Below, piece after piece: positions 63,316-64,000 of a DNA stretch of 64,000 nucleotides. Every line of letters begins with the position of its first letter. The first letter of the stretch is position 1. The notes beneath the pieces are model-generated. The model saw only the letters and a program-made list of their open reading frames with translations, made no database searches and was not told the DNA's origin. Where the stretch lies: assembly GCF_039523335.1 (NCBI RefSeq), contig NZ_BAAAFC010000002.1:434001-498000 (forward strand), read 5' to 3'. The translations under genes were made by a program, and so were the position numbers. The DNA comes from Marinobacter szutsaonensis (GTDB lineage Bacteria; Pseudomonadota; Gammaproteobacteria; Pseudomonadales; Oleiphilaceae).

Positions 63316-63780
63316 ATGCCTCAGCACAGCATTGTGTTGTATCGCATGGGTAAGGATGACATCTGCACACTATCCATTGGCTGTCTGATGACCGGTCGGG
63401 GCTACCGGGCGGAAGCGGTCGTCGAGGAAGAGGGTGAGGCGGCGATGATTCCGCGGGGCGTTTTTGACGGGCTGATGGATCAGTCGCCGGAGTTCCGTCT
63501 GGGGATCATGGAATCCTATGGGCGTCGCCTGGATGATCTAATGCTGTTGGTCGAGGAGGTTGCCTTCCACCGCATGGACGAGCGTCTCGAAGAATGGTTA
63601 CTGGCTCGTGCCGACAGGGATGTGATTATGATCACTCATCAGGAGTTGGCGGTTGAGCTCGGCACCGCGCGGGAGGTGGTTAGCCGACTGCTCAAAGAGC
63701 TGGAGCGGCAGGAGATGGTCAGATTATCCCGTGGCAAGATTGAGCTGACCGGATTGGTCGGATCCACCACGCCGGCCTGA
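63316..63780 (+). CDS. Crp/Fnr-family regulator, N-terminally short
   Basis: The 154-residue protein begins in the middle of the usual cyclic-nucleotide-binding barrel: HSIVLYRMGKDDICTLSIGCLMTGRGYRAEAVVEEEGEAAMIPRGVFDGLM aligns with about residue 70 onward of standard 220-residue members. The dimer helix and the winged helix are intact (ITHQELAVELGTAREVVSRLLKELERQEMVRLSRGKIEL). A stop codon at 63262-63264 closes the frame upstream, and no N-terminal remnant is visible. AGGA lies before the ATG at 63316; a GTG at 63265 is possible. Either a trimmed functional regulator or a decaying gene. The MFS gene starts one base after it. Confidence 0.75.
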   Translation: MPQHSIVLYRMGKDDICTLSIGCLMTGRGYRAEAVVEEEGEAAMIPRGVFDGLMDQSPEFRLGIMESYGRRLDDLMLLVEEVAFHRMDERLEEWLLARADRDVIMITHQELAVELGTAREVVSRLLKELERQEMVRLSRGKIELTGLVGSTTPA

Positions 63781-63781
63781 G

Positions 63782-64000
63782 ATGCCCGTTGTGAACAAAG
63801 CGTCTTCCTCGACTTACGATCAGCTGATCAATCCCGTGTTGATTGCGGGCTGCATCATTATCCTGGTCAGCTTTGCCGTTCGCGCATCCTTCGGACTGTT
63901 TCAGCTACCCATTGCCCTTGAGTTTGCGTGGCCCAGGGAATCGTTCTCTCTGGCGATTGCTATCCAGAACCTGTTCTGGGGAATAGGGCAGCCAATCTTT
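63782..64000 (+). CDS. MFS transporter, N-terminal part
   Basis: The gene runs off the end of the window; 73 residues are visible. An N-terminal helix (INPVLIAGCIIILVSFAVRASFGLF, about 16-40) and a second (FSLAIAIQNLFWGIGQPIF, from about 55) fit the start of OxlT/MFS-type carriers. The ATG lies one base after the Crp/Fnr stop, so the genes are cotranscribed. The substrate cannot be told. Confidence 0.75.
   Translation, partial: MPVVNKASSSTYDQLINPVLIAGCIIILVSFAVRASFGLFQLPIALEFAWPRESFSLAIAIQNLFWGIGQPIF

Overview
This is a GC-rich, gene-dense stretch of core chromosome from a gammaproteobacterium. The best guess is a marine, Marinobacter-like organism. The grounds are the proteobacterial order thrS-infC-rpmI-rplT-pheS-pheT-ihfA-merR, a nadK-to-pepN block ordered as I recall it from Pseudomonas, fused TRAP and MMPL transporters, and many fatty-acid and redox genes. 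I saw no phage, insertion sequence or CRISPR array, and no gene-free gap longer than 300 bases.

Layout. 1-3000: end of a cyclopropane fatty acid synthase, a BaiN/HI0933 flavoprotein, and a PhzF protein with a small partner. 3000-10000: a MocR regulator with a three-part operator-like repeat, then a BfiSR-like histidine kinase/FixJ-type regulator pair divergent from an acyl-CoA synthetase and an SLC23-type permease. 10000-17400: a secreted DUF6448-like protein; an overlapping response regulator, kinase and 7TM-AraC operon; and, divergent from it, a PepSY / DUF2271 / PepSY-TM-flavoreductase operon that looks like a transmembrane electron-export chain. 17600-26900: ferritin-like hydrolase, DegV, LysE exporter, ferredoxin fdxA, mutS, pncC, recA (with a LexA box) and a flavodoxin-like protein. 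26900-38000: PilZ protein, Lon-like protease with a second two-component pair, MaoC hydratase, two AraC regulators, tRNA-Asp, and a dienoyl-CoA reductase-like enzyme. 38000-46300: coiled-coil protein, nadK, phosphatase, rhomboid, DUF1315, DUF2797, pepN. 46400-55400: DUF1329, YCF48 and MMPL genes (a likely envelope-lipid export set), then a TAXI-TRAP transporter. 55500-63000: thrS through the MerR gene. 63000-64000: DUF2892, an N-terminally short Crp/Fnr protein and the start of an MFS transporter.

The most notable finding is an unannotated small RNA on the minus strand at about 42292-42379. It has a TTGACA/TATCAT promoter whose -10 lies inside a 17/19 Fur-box match, a 5' stem-loop, a pyrimidine-rich linker, a small hairpin and an intrinsic terminator with seven Us. 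Thirteen nucleotides centred on its linker are perfectly complementary to the 5' leader of fdxA (21758-21770), an iron-sulfur protein gene in the same window. This suggests a RyhB/PrrF-like iron-sparing RNA. Second is the thrS leader, which holds a 7-bp stem and 7-nt loop with the form of a tRNA-Thr(GGU) anticodon arm, as expected for autoregulation by threonyl-tRNA synthetase. Third is the DUF2271 protein, which carries an ApbE-type flavinylation motif and sits next to an NADPH flavoreductase fused to a PepSY membrane domain.
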